From Pedobacter cryoconitis (GTDB lineage Bacteria; Bacteroidota; Bacteroidia; Sphingobacteriales; Sphingobacteriaceae), in NCBI RefSeq assembly GCF_003259615.1, contig NZ_QLLR01000010.1, positions 85,374 to 149,373 on the forward strand: a DNA stretch of 64,000 nucleotides, given 5' to 3'. This document shows positions 55,632 to 64,000 of the stretch, piece by piece. A model generated the notes under the pieces. It did not search any database and was not told the origin of the DNA. It saw only the letters and a list, made by a program, of their open reading frames with translations. Both the position numbers and the translations under genes were made by a program. Within the stretch, counting starts at the first letter, position 1, and each line of letters begins with the position of its first letter.

Positions 55632-56531
55632 TTAATTCCATAGGTTTTCAGGGTATACACCGTCTTTAACCAATTGGTCGATACAAGCCTGTACAATTGG
55701 TTTGTCTTCTTTATAAGTCACACCAAACCATTTGCTATCTGTAGGAACAACTTTAAAATCTGCAGTCTCTGAGCTCAATAAGCTGTCAGCTACCAGCGGA
55801 ATGAAAAATTCTGCCTTAGGGTTGTCTTTGTTTGCATGTGCAAAGTCTCTGAAAAGTTCTTCAGATATTTTAAACATTTCTGGTGTGAATCCCCAGAAGT
55901 TCATAGATACACGGGTATCTAATGATAAAGGATATTGTTTTTCGTCTTCTTCATAAACGATAGCTTCTCCTTCACGAAGTACTTTTGTACGTTCTATAAT
56001 CTCTTCCAGATAGCCGTCTGCACTTACTTTACACACACCACGTGATACTGACCCGTAATCTGATAAAGTTTTACCGATTTCATAACCGATCATGGAATAG
56101 TTGCTTCCAGTAACTTCAGTAGTTAAAAACTTAACCATTTTCTCATAAGCATCCAGTCCATAAAAATCATCTGCATTGATTACACAGAATGGCTCTTTTA
56201 TAGCATGTCTTGCCGCAAGAACTGCATGTGCTGTTCCCCATGGTTTACTTCTTTCTATTTCAATATCAATTCCATATTGTTTAAGATCGAAATTCTGGAA
56301 TACATAATCTGTTTCTATCTTACCTTCAAGCTTGGCATCAAAGATAGCTTTAAAGTTTTCTACATATTCTTCTTTGATGATAAACACTACTTTCCCAAAG
56401 CCGGCTTTGATAGCATCGTAGATAGAATAGTCGATTATAGTCTCTCCGTTCGGACCAAAACCATCAATTTGTTTCATGCTGCCATAGCGACTTGCCATAC
56501 CGGCTGCGAGTATTAATAACGTAGGTTTCAT
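55632..56531 (-). CDS. Sugar-phosphate nucleotidyltransferase
   Basis: A 299 aa NTP_transferase-family enzyme. N-terminal nucleotide loop LILAAGMASRYGSMKQIDGFGPNGETIIDYSIYDA; acidic metal site INADDFYG; and IGYEIGKTLSDYGSVSRGVCK. It joins a nucleotide to a sugar 1-phosphate for envelope or storage polymers. The exact sugar cannot be told; relatives are labelled UTP-glucose-1-phosphate uridylyltransferase-like. Single-gene with own terminator. Confidence 0.88.
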   Translation of the reverse strand: MKPTLLILAAGMASRYGSMKQIDGFGPNGETIIDYSIYDAIKAGFGKVVFIIKEEYVENFKAIFDAKLEGKIETDYVFQNFDLKQYGIDIEIERSKPWGTAHAVLAARHAIKEPFCVINADDFYGLDAYEKMVKFLTTEVTGSNYSMIGYEIGKTLSDYGSVSRGVCKVSADGYLEEIIERTKVLREGEAIVYEEDEKQYPLSLDTRVSMNFWGFTPEMFKISEELFRDFAHANKDNPKAEFFIPLVADSLLSSETADFKVVPTDSKWFGVTYKEDKPIVQACIDQLVKDGVYPENLWN

Positions 56532-56580
56532 TGATTCTTAATTTTTAGTTCAAAAAGGCTTGCTTTATAATTTGCTGCCA

Positions 56581-56613
56581 TAAAAAAGCGTGTCTGAAAG
56601 ATCAAACACGCTT
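56581..56613 (-). terminator. Terminator of the M42 peptidase gene
   Basis: On the minus strand AAGCGTGT pairs with ACACGCTT around a 12-base loop and TTTTTT follows. It is 22 bases past the gene. Confidence 0.88.
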
Positions 56614-56634
56614 AATAGGCTGTGAAGATAAATC

Positions 56635-57750
56635 TTATTTATTGTATTTAAAATCGTGGTCTTTCTTTATGTTCAATAAAGAATGATAGATCAGGCTGAT
56701 CACATTGTCTACATCTTCTTTATGGATCATTTCAACTGTAGTATGCATATAACGTAATGGCAGTGAAATTAGTGCTGAAGGCACGCCGCCATTTGAATAA
56801 GCAAAAGCATCAGTGTCAGTTCCTGTAGAACGTGAAGAAGCCTGGCGCTGGAAAGGAATGTCATTCTTCTCAGCAGTTTCAATCAATAATTTATTCAGGT
56901 TTGTTTGTACTGCTGGTGCATAAGATACAACCGGCCCTTTACCGCAGGCTAAATCTCCTTGTGTTATTTTATTGATCATTGGGGTAGAAGTGTCATGTGT
57001 AACATCGGTAACGATAGCCACATGAGGTTTAATGCGGTGTGCAATCATTTCTGCACCTCTTAAACCTATTTCTTCCTGTACAGAGTTTACAATGTATAAA
57101 GCGAAAGGTAATTTTTGTTTATTCTCTTTCAATAAACGAGCAACTTCTGCAATCATAAATCCACCTGCACGGTTGTCTAAAGCACGTCCAACGTAGTAAC
57201 GGTCATTTAAGACCATGAATTCATCTTCATAAGTAATTACACAACCTACGTGTACACCTAATGCTTCAACCTCTTCTTTAGTCGTGCAGCCACAGTCCAG
57301 GAAAATGTTCTTTAAAGCAGGTGCTTCTTCTTTTTCTCCTGCACCACGGGTGTGAATTGCCGGCCATCCGAATACTGCTTTGACCAATCCATTATCTGTA
57401 TGAATGTTTACGCGCTTAGAAGGGGCAATCTGATGGTCAGAACCACCATTTCTGATTACATAAATTAATCCGTCATTGGTGATATAATTTACAAACCATG
57501 AAATTTCATCGGCATGTGCTTCTATCACTACTCTGTATTCTGCTTTTGGATTGATTACACCTACTGCCGTTCCGTAATTGTCAATAAAACTTTCATCGAT
57601 ATAAGGTGCCAGGTAATCTAACCAAAGTTTCTGGCCAGGGTATTCAAATCCCGTTGGAGACGGGTTATTAATATATTCTTCAAAAAACTGGAGTGATTTC
57701 TTAGTTACGACAGATACATGTTTCTGCTTCTCGTCTTTCTTTTTAGCCAT
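56635..57750 (-). CDS. M42 family metallopeptidase (glutamyl aminopeptidase type)
   Basis: A 371 aa di-metal aminopeptidase that forms large tetrahedral complexes in relatives. Visible metal ligands and neighbours: VIEAHADEISWFV (His, Asp), GRALDNRAGGF (Asp), VQEEIGLRGAEM (Glu pair), VTDVTHDTSTP (Asp) and the late LRYMHTTVEM (His). Trims peptides in the cytoplasm; no signal peptide. Directly downstream of the carboxylase gene (48 bases). Confidence 0.93.
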   Translation of the reverse strand: MAKKKDEKQKHVSVVTKKSLQFFEEYINNPSPTGFEYPGQKLWLDYLAPYIDESFIDNYGTAVGVINPKAEYRVVIEAHADEISWFVNYITNDGLIYVIRNGGSDHQIAPSKRVNIHTDNGLVKAVFGWPAIHTRGAGEKEEAPALKNIFLDCGCTTKEEVEALGVHVGCVITYEDEFMVLNDRYYVGRALDNRAGGFMIAEVARLLKENKQKLPFALYIVNSVQEEIGLRGAEMIAHRIKPHVAIVTDVTHDTSTPMINKITQGDLACGKGPVVSYAPAVQTNLNKLLIETAEKNDIPFQRQASSRSTGTDTDAFAYSNGGVPSALISLPLRYMHTTVEMIHKEDVDNVISLIYHSLLNIKKDHDFKYNK

Positions 57751-57797
57751 CTTTATATATTTATGATCAACTTTAACTTATTTAATAGAGTTCTATA

Positions 57798-59342
57798 TTA
57801 TAACGGAATATTTCCGTGTTTTTTACGTGGGTTATTCACTACTTTATTTTCTAGCATTTTAAATGCTTTGATTAGCTTGATCCGGGTGTCTGCGGGTTCA
57901 ATTACTTCATCTATAAAGCCGCGTTCTGCTGCCCGGTATGGATTGGCAAATATTTCGGCATATAGCTTTTCTTTTTCCAGTAGTTTAGCGGCAGGATCGG
58001 CTGCAGCAGTTATTTCTTTCTTAAAAATAATCTCTGCTGCACCTTTTGCACCCATTACAGCAATCTCGGCTGTTGGCCACGCATAATTCATATCTGCACC
58101 AATATGTTTGGAGTTCATGACATCATAGGCACCACCGTATGCTTTTCTGATAATTACGGTAATTCTCGGTACTGTGGCTTCACTGAAGGCGTAGAGTAAT
58201 TTTGCGCCATTTTTGATAATGCCATTCCACTCCTGGTCTGTGCCCGGAAGGAAACCAGGAACGTCTTCAAGCACTAATAACGGGATGTTGAAGCAGTCAC
58301 AGAACCTGACAAAACGGGCTGCTTTGACTGAGGCATTGTTATCCAGTACTCCGGCAAGATAAGCTGGCTGATTCGCTACAATTCCAATACTTCTTCCTGC
58401 AAGACGTGCAAAACCGACTACAATGTTCTCTGCATAGTCTTTATGTACTTCAAGGAAGCTACCCGAATCACTCAGCTGATCAATTACACCTCTTACGTCA
58501 TAAGGCTGATTGGCATTGTCAGGAATAATTTTATTTAAGGATGCCCTGGATTCATCCTGCTCTGGCTGATAAGCTAAAATTGCGGGAGTCTCCTCACAAT
58601 TTTGAGGCATATAACTCAGCAATTGTTTAATATGGTTGATTGCATCCAGCTCATTCACACAAGAGAAATGAGTAACTCCTGATTTTGTAGCGTGTGTACT
58701 TGCGCCTCCCAGTTCTTCTGAGCTGACTTCTTCATGTGTAACTGTTTTAACCACGTTAGGGCCAGTAACAAACATATAAGAGGTATTTTCTACCATCAGG
58801 GTGAAATCGGTAATTGCAGGGGAGTAAACTGCACCCCCGGCACACGGGCCCATAATGGCTGAAAGTTGCGGGATTACCCCGGATGCTTGTACATTGCGGT
58901 AAAAAATATCTGCATATCCACCTAAGGAGACTACGCCTTCCTGAATACGTGCGCCACCGCTATCATTTAACCCGATTAGCGGAGCTCCGGTTTTCAGGGC
59001 CATTTCCATAATCTTACAGATCTTTTCTGCGTGGGTTTCGGAAAGTGAGCCTCCGAATATCGTAAAGTCTTGTGAGAAAATATAAACGAGCCTGCCATTG
59101 ATATTTCCATAACCGGTTACTACACCATCGCCAGGGTACTTTTCTGTTTCCATACCGAAGTCTGTGCTCCTGTGGGTTACAAACATTCCTATTTCTTCAA
59201 AAGAACCCTCGTCCATTAGAAAATGGATGCGCTCTCTGGCAGTTAGTTTACCTTTTTTATGTTGACTATCAATTCTTTGCTGACCTCCGCCTGCATGTGC
59301 CTGTTCTATTTTATCCTGTAGTAACTTTATCTTATTATCCAT
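57798..59342 (-). CDS. pccB: Acyl-CoA carboxylase beta subunit (propionyl-CoA carboxylase type)
   Basis: 514 aa carboxyltransferase that adds CO2 from biotin to propionyl- or a related acyl-CoA. Two crotonase-like halves: [56 protein letters not shown], then [26 protein letters not shown] and [18 protein letters not shown]; ends RKKHGNIPL, typical of PccB. In Bacteroidota this enzyme takes part in the succinate-propionate route. No biotin carboxylase or biotin carrier gene is next to it. Confidence 0.93.
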   Translation of the reverse strand: MDNKIKLLQDKIEQAHAGGGQQRIDSQHKKGKLTARERIHFLMDEGSFEEIGMFVTHRSTDFGMETEKYPGDGVVTGYGNINGRLVYIFSQDFTIFGGSLSETHAEKICKIMEMALKTGAPLIGLNDSGGARIQEGVVSLGGYADIFYRNVQASGVIPQLSAIMGPCAGGAVYSPAITDFTLMVENTSYMFVTGPNVVKTVTHEEVSSEELGGASTHATKSGVTHFSCVNELDAINHIKQLLSYMPQNCEETPAILAYQPEQDESRASLNKIIPDNANQPYDVRGVIDQLSDSGSFLEVHKDYAENIVVGFARLAGRSIGIVANQPAYLAGVLDNNASVKAARFVRFCDCFNIPLLVLEDVPGFLPGTDQEWNGIIKNGAKLLYAFSEATVPRITVIIRKAYGGAYDVMNSKHIGADMNYAWPTAEIAVMGAKGAAEIIFKKEITAAADPAAKLLEKEKLYAEIFANPYRAAERGFIDEVIEPADTRIKLIKAFKMLENKVVNNPRKKHGNIPL

Positions 59343-59452
59343 GGAATTAAACTCAGTTTTTATAAATGTATAGGAACGTTTTTAAATTTATAAATTAAAA
59401 TTGTTTATCACTTATTTTCTGTGAAACAAGGCGGATTTTAAAATGGGCCGGA

Positions 59453-60685
59453 TTACCAGCGATATTGTAAACGTGTAGTAAATACGTCGTCTCTGATGTC
59501 TTTATTGTAATTTGTTAATTGCGTAGGGGAGTTGATTACCCGCTCATTGTAGACTGTAAGTTTTAAACGGGAACTGAATAAATAAGTCATTCCATAACCC
59601 AGGGTACTGAATTTAATATCACCCGCAGTCGTATTGTTATCCAGGCCAATCTGATCTTCATTGATCTTGCTGTTAGGATCATAAACATCATAAGCAAGCA
59701 AAGCGCTAAACTTACTTTTTAAGATTTGCTGTGTAAACCAAATATAACAGCCTGAGAAATTACGCAGGTAAAGGTCTGTAGCTGGCTGAGTAGAAAAGCT
59801 CTGACTTGCCAGTGTACCACTGATTGAGCTTGAAGCTGCTACTCCTGGTTGTATGCCGGCAACATATTCAGCTTTCAGACTGGTTGTCCCAAAGGTATTA
59901 TCGTATTGGATCTGCACATTTCCGCCATAATAATTTCTTTTCAAATTGGCACCTTTGTAGGATGGATCTGTATTTTTAGTAAACCCATTTCCATTATCCG
60001 TATAGTAAGACTCGGTGGCATTGCGCACTGAGCCTTTATAAATTGATCCGCCAAAACCAATATGAAGCTTTTTATTGGCAAGACTATCAAACTTGAAGGA
60101 AAGATTTCCAATTACATCTTTTTTAGAATCGTAGTCCCTTGCAAAAAGTCCGCTTCCATTTACCACCGCAACATCAATGTTCAGAAAGCGAAGTTCTTTA
60201 ATGGGTTGATAAGATAACATGGCACCAATATCACGTTCGCGTGGCATAATCGTTTGAAAGACCCTGGCACGCTCAGGAAAGTCCCTATAGCCGGAAGAGT
60301 AGACAATTGAATAGCCGAACGGCCTGTTAAATAAACCTGCGGTAAGTTGAAAGCGTTTATTGTCGGGCTGATGGAGTTGAATAAAGGCATCCATTAATTG
60401 CACGCCGTTTTGTGTCGCATCAATCTGGAAGACTACACTGGAGTATTTATCGACCCGGTCAATTTTAAGCCGTCCTCTGCGGATGATAAAACGGTTGTCG
60501 GAGTTTTCGGCAAAGTCTCCGCCTGAAAAAGATGAAATCCCCGGGGATTGTGCTTTTTGAAACTGCGTTTGCAGATAACCCGTGATTTTAATATCGTGAA
60601 TATCATAAGAAGAGGGCGCATTATTACTTTGACTGAAGACTAACAGCGGATAAAACAAAACCAGGGTTAGCAGATGTTTTTTCAT
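59453..60685 (-). CDS. OprO/OprP-like outer membrane porin
   Basis: A 410 aa exported beta-barrel with a signal peptide (residues 1-18, ending FSQ). Repeated strands with aromatic girdle, segment ENSDNRFIIRRGRLKIDRVDKYSSVVFQIDATQNGVQLMDAFIQL (typical of OprP-type porins) and a C-terminal VFTTRLQYRW ending in Trp as barrel signal. Substrates are usually phosphate or polyphosphate in relatives with OprP; not proven here. A near -7 element (minus-strand TACTTTCG at 60718-60725) precedes it. Confidence 0.85.
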   Translation of the reverse strand: MKKHLLTLVLFYPLLVFSQSNNAPSSYDIHDIKITGYLQTQFQKAQSPGISSFSGGDFAENSDNRFIIRRGRLKIDRVDKYSSVVFQIDATQNGVQLMDAFIQLHQPDNKRFQLTAGLFNRPFGYSIVYSSGYRDFPERARVFQTIMPRERDIGAMLSYQPIKELRFLNIDVAVVNGSGLFARDYDSKKDVIGNLSFKFDSLANKKLHIGFGGSIYKGSVRNATESYYTDNGNGFTKNTDPSYKGANLKRNYYGGNVQIQYDNTFGTTSLKAEYVAGIQPGVAASSSISGTLASQSFSTQPATDLYLRNFSGCYIWFTQQILKSKFSALLAYDVYDPNSKINEDQIGLDNNTTAGDIKFSTLGYGMTYLFSSRLKLTVYNERVINSPTQLTNYNKDIRDDVFTTRLQYRW

Positions 60686-60843
60686 AGGTATAGTATGGTG
60701 ATCAGGTTTAGGAACTGCGAAAGTACAGTTATTGCTAAATTAATCCACAGGTAATCTTGGGAATTTTGAGAATGAAAGGGAGTCCTGAAAACTTAATTAC
60801 ATTTTTTTTACATATTTTTTCAGTAAAAAGTGCTTCTTGGTAT

Positions 60844-60851
60844 TACATTTG
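60844..60851 (+). promoter_or_regulatory. -7 element upstream of the small secreted protein
   Basis: TACATTTG fits TAnnTTTG, 29 bases ahead of the ATG at 60881. -33 box weak. Confidence 0.5.
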
Positions 60852-60880
60852 GAAAGTAGAAATAGCTGAATAAACACAGA

Positions 60881-61222
60881 ATGTCCTTTTATAAATATCG
60901 ATTACATATTGTTATAGCCTTTATAAGCATCTTCACCATGAAGATGATTATTTCTGCTGCGCCAGTATTTGTCGGTGATCTGGATAAGAATACCATGCAA
61001 AATGTTATTCTTCAACTAGAGCAGGAACATAGTTCTGATGGTGATTCAGGAAAGTCTTTACTCAAATTCATCGACTATAAACCGATTGATTTTCATAACA
61101 CCTATACCTATGTGCCTTTACTGGTAGATTTCGGGATCAGGAATTGTTATATTGATCACTTCAAGCGGTATGTAGATCCCTATCATCCATCGGTACCCAC
61201 TCCGCCGCCTAACTTTTGCTAA
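60881..61222 (+). CDS. Hypothetical small exported protein
   Basis: 113 aa with a hydrophobic N-terminus that looks like a signal peptide or anchor (about residues 8-27, ending SAAP). The mature part (85 aa) carries the segments LLKFIDYKPIDFHNTY and RNCYIDHFKRYVDPYHP and ends PTPPPNFC, with only two cysteines, one of them the very last residue. No known domain. It lies 78 bases ahead of the SulP transporter on the same strand, so a role near it is possible but not shown. Confidence 0.6.
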   Translation: MSFYKYRLHIVIAFISIFTMKMIISAAPVFVGDLDKNTMQNVILQLEQEHSSDGDSGKSLLKFIDYKPIDFHNTYTYVPLLVDFGIRNCYIDHFKRYVDPYHPSVPTPPPNFC

Positions 61223-61300
61223 TTCTTATTGATTAAACGGTTAAACCCATCGGGATTGACCGTAGTTAAATAATTATAAGTAATAATTAGCAGTAATGTT

Positions 61301-62896
61301 ATGCAGAATGGAAACTCAATCTCCTCAAAGGCTGGATTGAAGAAATATATCTTAAAAAATAATTTAAAGCGCGATTTCCCGGCTAGTATAGTCGTGTTTT
61401 TAGTGGCCCTGCCGTTGTGTTTGGGAATAGCCCTGGCTTCGGGCGCACCATTATTCGCCGGTATTGTTACTGGAGTTATTGGAGGAATAGTTGTCGCTAG
61501 TATCAGCGGATCTCAGTTAAGTGTGAGTGGTCCTGCTGCTGGTTTGACAGTTATTGTATTGGGTGCTATTGCTCATCTGGGCAGTTACCAGACATTTTTA
61601 CTGGCAGTGATGCTGGCAGGTTTGATGCAGATAGTGCTTGGCGTGGTCAAAGCAGGTACAATCGGTAACTATTTTCCCTCGAGTGTAATTGAAGGGATGC
61701 TTGCTGCGATTGGACTGATCCTGATTTTAAAGCAGTTGCCACATGCGCTAGGTGTGGATACTGATTTTCTGGATGAAAGTTTAAGCAGTGGCCCAATGTT
61801 CAATGTAGTAGGGGAGGCGCTAAAATTGCTTAATCCGGCTGCAATGATCATTACTGCACTTTCGATTGCAATCCTGATCTTCTGGCCAAAATTCAAAAAG
61901 CTGAGTGCTGTACCAGCTCCGTTACTGGTTGTTATTCTAGGTATAGGATTAACCTTGTTTTTTCAGCAAACACAATTCGCGTTAAAAGCTGAACAAATGG
62001 TTAATATCCCTGTCGTTAGCGGATGGGGTGAATTTTCTAACCTGTTTACGATGCCAAATTTTTCAGCTATTACAAACAAAGAAGTCTGGATTGTTGCTTT
62101 AACAATAGCTGTTGTGGCAAGTTTAGAAACCTTGCTGAGTATCGAGGCTGTAGATAAGATTGATCCTGTAAAGAGAGTTTCACCAACCAACAGAGAGCTG
62201 ATTGCACAGGGACTGGGAAATATGACAAGCGGTTTGTTTGGCGGTTTACCTATGACCTCTGTAATTGTGAGAAGTTCTGCAAACGTAAATGCTGGTGGAA
62301 AGACAAAAATGTCTGCCATTTTACATGGTTGCTGGTTGTTATTGTCTTTCCTTTTTATACCTGGACTGATCAACATGGTTCCGCTTGCCTGTCTGGCAGC
62401 GATTCTTTTAGTCACTGGTTATAAACTGACAAGAATCAGTTTATTCAAACATATGTACCATAAAGGATGGGATCAATTCGTTCCATTTGTGATTACAGTC
62501 GTTGCTGTTTTATTAACTGACTTATTAAAAGGTGTGGCAATCGGTATGTTGTTGTCTGTATTTTATTTATTGCGGACTAATATGCGTAACCCTTTCTTTT
62601 ACAAAATTCAGGAAGAAGGAAACAAGAAAAATCTGAGAATTAAACTGTCTGAGGAAGTTTCATTTCTGAACAAAGCAGCCATACAGGTTGTCTTGACAAA
62701 AATCCCTCAGGAAACCAATGTTATTATTGATGGAAGCAACTCCAGGTATATTCATCCGGATGTACTGGAGACCATTTACAATTTTAAACATAATGCTTAT
62801 ACAAAGGGGATTATAGTTACCTTAGTTGAGATAAAAGAGCATTATATAGTACCAAAGATAACTGACAAAATTATTGAAGATATTCATAAAATATAA
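61301..62896 (+). CDS. SulP family anion transporter (bicarbonate-type)
   Basis: 531 aa with about ten to twelve membrane helices: RDFPASIVVFLVALPLCLGIALASGAPLFAGIVTGVIGGIV is the family start; SGSQLSVSGPAAGLTVIVLG and GGLPMTSVIVRSSANVNAGGKTKMSAI are signature regions; the C-terminal 110 residues are a STAS-like cytoplasmic domain (NVIIDGSNSRYIHPDVLETIYNF). Next to a carbonic anhydrase 6 bases downstream, a pairing typical of bicarbonate uptake (BicA-like) systems. Confidence 0.92.
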   Translation: MQNGNSISSKAGLKKYILKNNLKRDFPASIVVFLVALPLCLGIALASGAPLFAGIVTGVIGGIVVASISGSQLSVSGPAAGLTVIVLGAIAHLGSYQTFLLAVMLAGLMQIVLGVVKAGTIGNYFPSSVIEGMLAAIGLILILKQLPHALGVDTDFLDESLSSGPMFNVVGEALKLLNPAAMIITALSIAILIFWPKFKKLSAVPAPLLVVILGIGLTLFFQQTQFALKAEQMVNIPVVSGWGEFSNLFTMPNFSAITNKEVWIVALTIAVVASLETLLSIEAVDKIDPVKRVSPTNRELIAQGLGNMTSGLFGGLPMTSVIVRSSANVNAGGKTKMSAILHGCWLLLSFLFIPGLINMVPLACLAAILLVTGYKLTRISLFKHMYHKGWDQFVPFVITVVAVLLTDLLKGVAIGMLLSVFYLLRTNMRNPFFYKIQEEGNKKNLRIKLSEEVSFLNKAAIQVVLTKIPQETNVIIDGSNSRYIHPDVLETIYNFKHNAYTKGIIVTLVEIKEHYIVPKITDKIIEDIHKI

Positions 62897-62902
62897 AATA
62901 TT

Positions 62903-63616
62903 ATGTGTGCAAAATTAGAATCCCACAATCACGATATAACTTACGAAGGACTATTACAAGGTAATAAAGATTGGGTAGCGAAAACTTTAGCTGAAGACCC
63001 TACTTTTTTTGACCGTTTATCTGCTGGACAGAAGCCGCCAATTTTATGGATCGGCTGTTCAGATAGCAGGGTGCCGGCTAACCAGATTACTAATACCAAT
63101 CCCGGAGATATATTTGTTCACCGCAACATCGCGAATGTTGTAGTACATACAGATATGAACATGTTAAGTGTACTGGATTATGCGGTAAACGTGTTAGAAG
63201 TTGAGCATGTTATCGTTTGCGGACACTACGGATGTGGTGGTGTTGCAGCGGCATTAAGCAACAAGCAATTCGGAATTATTGATAACTGGTTAAGAAATAT
63301 AAAAGATACTTATCGTTTACATTATCATGAACTGGATAGAATATCAGATGATAAAAAACGTACGGACAGATTAGTAGAACTGAATGTTATAGAAGGTGTA
63401 TTTAATCTGACTAAAACATCTATTGTTCAAAACAGATGGGGAAATGGAAAGAAATTAGGTATCCATGGCTGGGTTTACAGTTTGGAAACCGGATTAATCA
63501 AAGATCTGGGCGTAACTACAGAATCTAATGATCATATTTCTGCTGTATTTAAGATGGATGGTCTGACTAAACCTAAAGTTGAAGCTCCGGCCAAAACACC
63601 TGTTGATCAAAAATAA
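62903..63616 (+). CDS. Beta-carbonic anhydrase
   Basis: 237 aa zinc enzyme interconverting CO2 and bicarbonate. Zinc ligands C52, H108 and C111 and the D54-R56 dyad are in place (GCSDSRVPANQI, CGHYGCGGV). Works with the SulP transporter directly upstream to supply bicarbonate for carboxylases; the two biotin-dependent carboxylase subunits in this window may benefit (inference). A terminator arm after it seems to be cut by an IS element. Confidence 0.96.
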   Translation: MCAKLESHNHDITYEGLLQGNKDWVAKTLAEDPTFFDRLSAGQKPPILWIGCSDSRVPANQITNTNPGDIFVHRNIANVVVHTDMNMLSVLDYAVNVLEVEHVIVCGHYGCGGVAAALSNKQFGIIDNWLRNIKDTYRLHYHELDRISDDKKRTDRLVELNVIEGVFNLTKTSIVQNRWGNGKKLGIHGWVYSLETGLIKDLGVTTESNDHISAVFKMDGLTKPKVEAPAKTPVDQK

Positions 63617-63638
63617 TTTATTACAATTATAATGTTAT

Positions 63639-63655
63639 AAAAAAAGCCGGTATTA
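63639..63655 (+). terminator. Half of a terminator, interrupted by an IS element
   Basis: AAAAAAGCCGGTATT follows the carbonic anhydrase gene; a matching AATACCGGCTTTTTT would complete a terminator but the IS end sequence (about 63657 on) comes instead. Confidence 0.45.
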
Positions 63656-63656
63656 A

Positions 63657-64000
63657 TAGACTGACCCCAAAAAGTTGGACGAAGTTATGCAATGTTTTTA
63701 AAATAATGAGTTCGGTATTCCACCGGACTCATTCCATTTAAATTAAGCCTTACTCGATCCCTATTATAATATTTAATATACTTTCTAATCTCAGAATGTA
63801 ATTGCGATACCGAGTTATATTCATTTAGATAAAATAATTCTGATTTAAGCACTCCAAAAAAGTTCTCAATTATAGCGTTATCCAGGCAGTTTCCTTTTCT
63901 GGACATACTTTGCATTATCTGTTTATCTTTTAGTTTTTTCTTATACTTCTCTAGCCTGTACTGCCAACCCTGATCAGAATGGAGAATTGGTTTTTCATGG
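63657..64000 (-). mobile_element. IS3-family insertion sequence, one end, cut by window edge
   Basis: The end near 63657-63680 reads TAGACTGACCCCAAAAAG, the terminal repeat pattern of IS3/IS150-like elements (TGACCCC motif). The transposase gene on the minus strand runs from there out of the window. The other end lies beyond 64000. Confidence 0.85.
63685..64000 (-). CDS. IS3-family transposase OrfB (integrase core), 3' part
   Basis: The reading frame continues to the window edge upstream of its first internal Met. In order one reads HSDQGWQYR, a lysine-rich helix, RKGNCLDNAIIENFFGVLKSE and the final SPVEYRT. The Asp of HSD and the Glu of IEN are 35 residues apart, the DDE spacing of IS3 OrfB. 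Frame is open with no stop. First catalytic Asp and OrfA lie beyond the window. Confidence 0.92.
   Translation of the reverse strand, partial: HEKPILHSDQGWQYRLEKYKKKLKDKQIMQSMSRKGNCLDNAIIENFFGVLKSELFYLNEYNSVSQLHSEIRKYIKYYNRDRVRLNLNGMSPVEYRTHYFKNIA

Noticed and set aside
61963..62415. 150-codon frame on the minus strand
   Set aside because: Antisense to the SulP transporter gene; no start signals or domains.

Overview
The window looks like chromosomal DNA of a Bacteroidota member of the Sphingobacteriaceae, most likely Pedobacter or a close relative. This rests on the protein sequences, on promoters of the Bacteroidota type (TTTG, about 19 bases, TAnnTTTG), on mostly absent Shine-Dalgarno sequences, on a zinc-less L36 and on the ribosomal gene order (no tuf after fusA, no adk after secY). 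Genus is an inference; there is no 16S gene here.

Layout. 1-7.9 kb: accA, an Rpn/PD-(D/E)XK nuclease, a large DUF2723 membrane glycosyltransferase-like protein, tRNA-Gln, then prs-rplY-pth. 7.9-16.2 kb: a block of signalling genes on the minus strand (hybrid kinase, CheR methyltransferase, response regulator-kinase hybrid; then a separate LytS/LytTR pair). 16.3-19.6 kb: an ArsC/Spx-like protein, a CarboxypepD_reg-like exported protein with a structured leader, and an M1 peptidase. 19.9-27.3 kb: an apparent siderophore operon with two IucA/IucC synthetases (the first fused to an acyltransferase domain), a MATE exporter, an acyl carrier protein and an AMP-forming ligase, preceded by a perfect 21-bp palindrome. 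27.3-29.7 kb: a YbdG-like mechanosensitive channel, a DUF2027 protein lacking an Smr domain, and a VF530-like small protein.

29.9-52.1 kb: translation genes in two transcription blocks. rpsL-rpsG-fusA-rpsJ ends at a strong terminator; then 3.7 kb of unrelated genes (OmpL-like porin, coiled-coil membrane protein, TauE/SafE plus DUF1634) separates it from rplC through rplQ, which has its own consensus promoter. The two promoters share a similar first-transcribed hairpin, and several spacers inside the long block hold strong hairpins.

52.2-64 kb: an RNA-methyltransferase-like protein, dnaK with a sigma-54-like -24/-12 element, a minus-strand series (OprP-like porin, acyl-CoA carboxylase beta, M42 peptidase, sugar nucleotidyltransferase), a SulP transporter plus beta-carbonic anhydrase pair with a small secreted protein upstream, and the end of an IS3-family element that appears to have landed in the carbonic anhydrase terminator.

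The best candidate for an undescribed system is the siderophore operon: type A/C NIS synthetases together with a carrier protein, an adenylating ligase and a fused acyltransferase, but no hydroxylase or decarboxylase nearby. The gene content recalls petrobactin synthesis (two NIS synthetases, AMP ligase, carrier) without AsbE/AsbF. All functional statements come from reading the sequence and from family knowledge; no database search was run.
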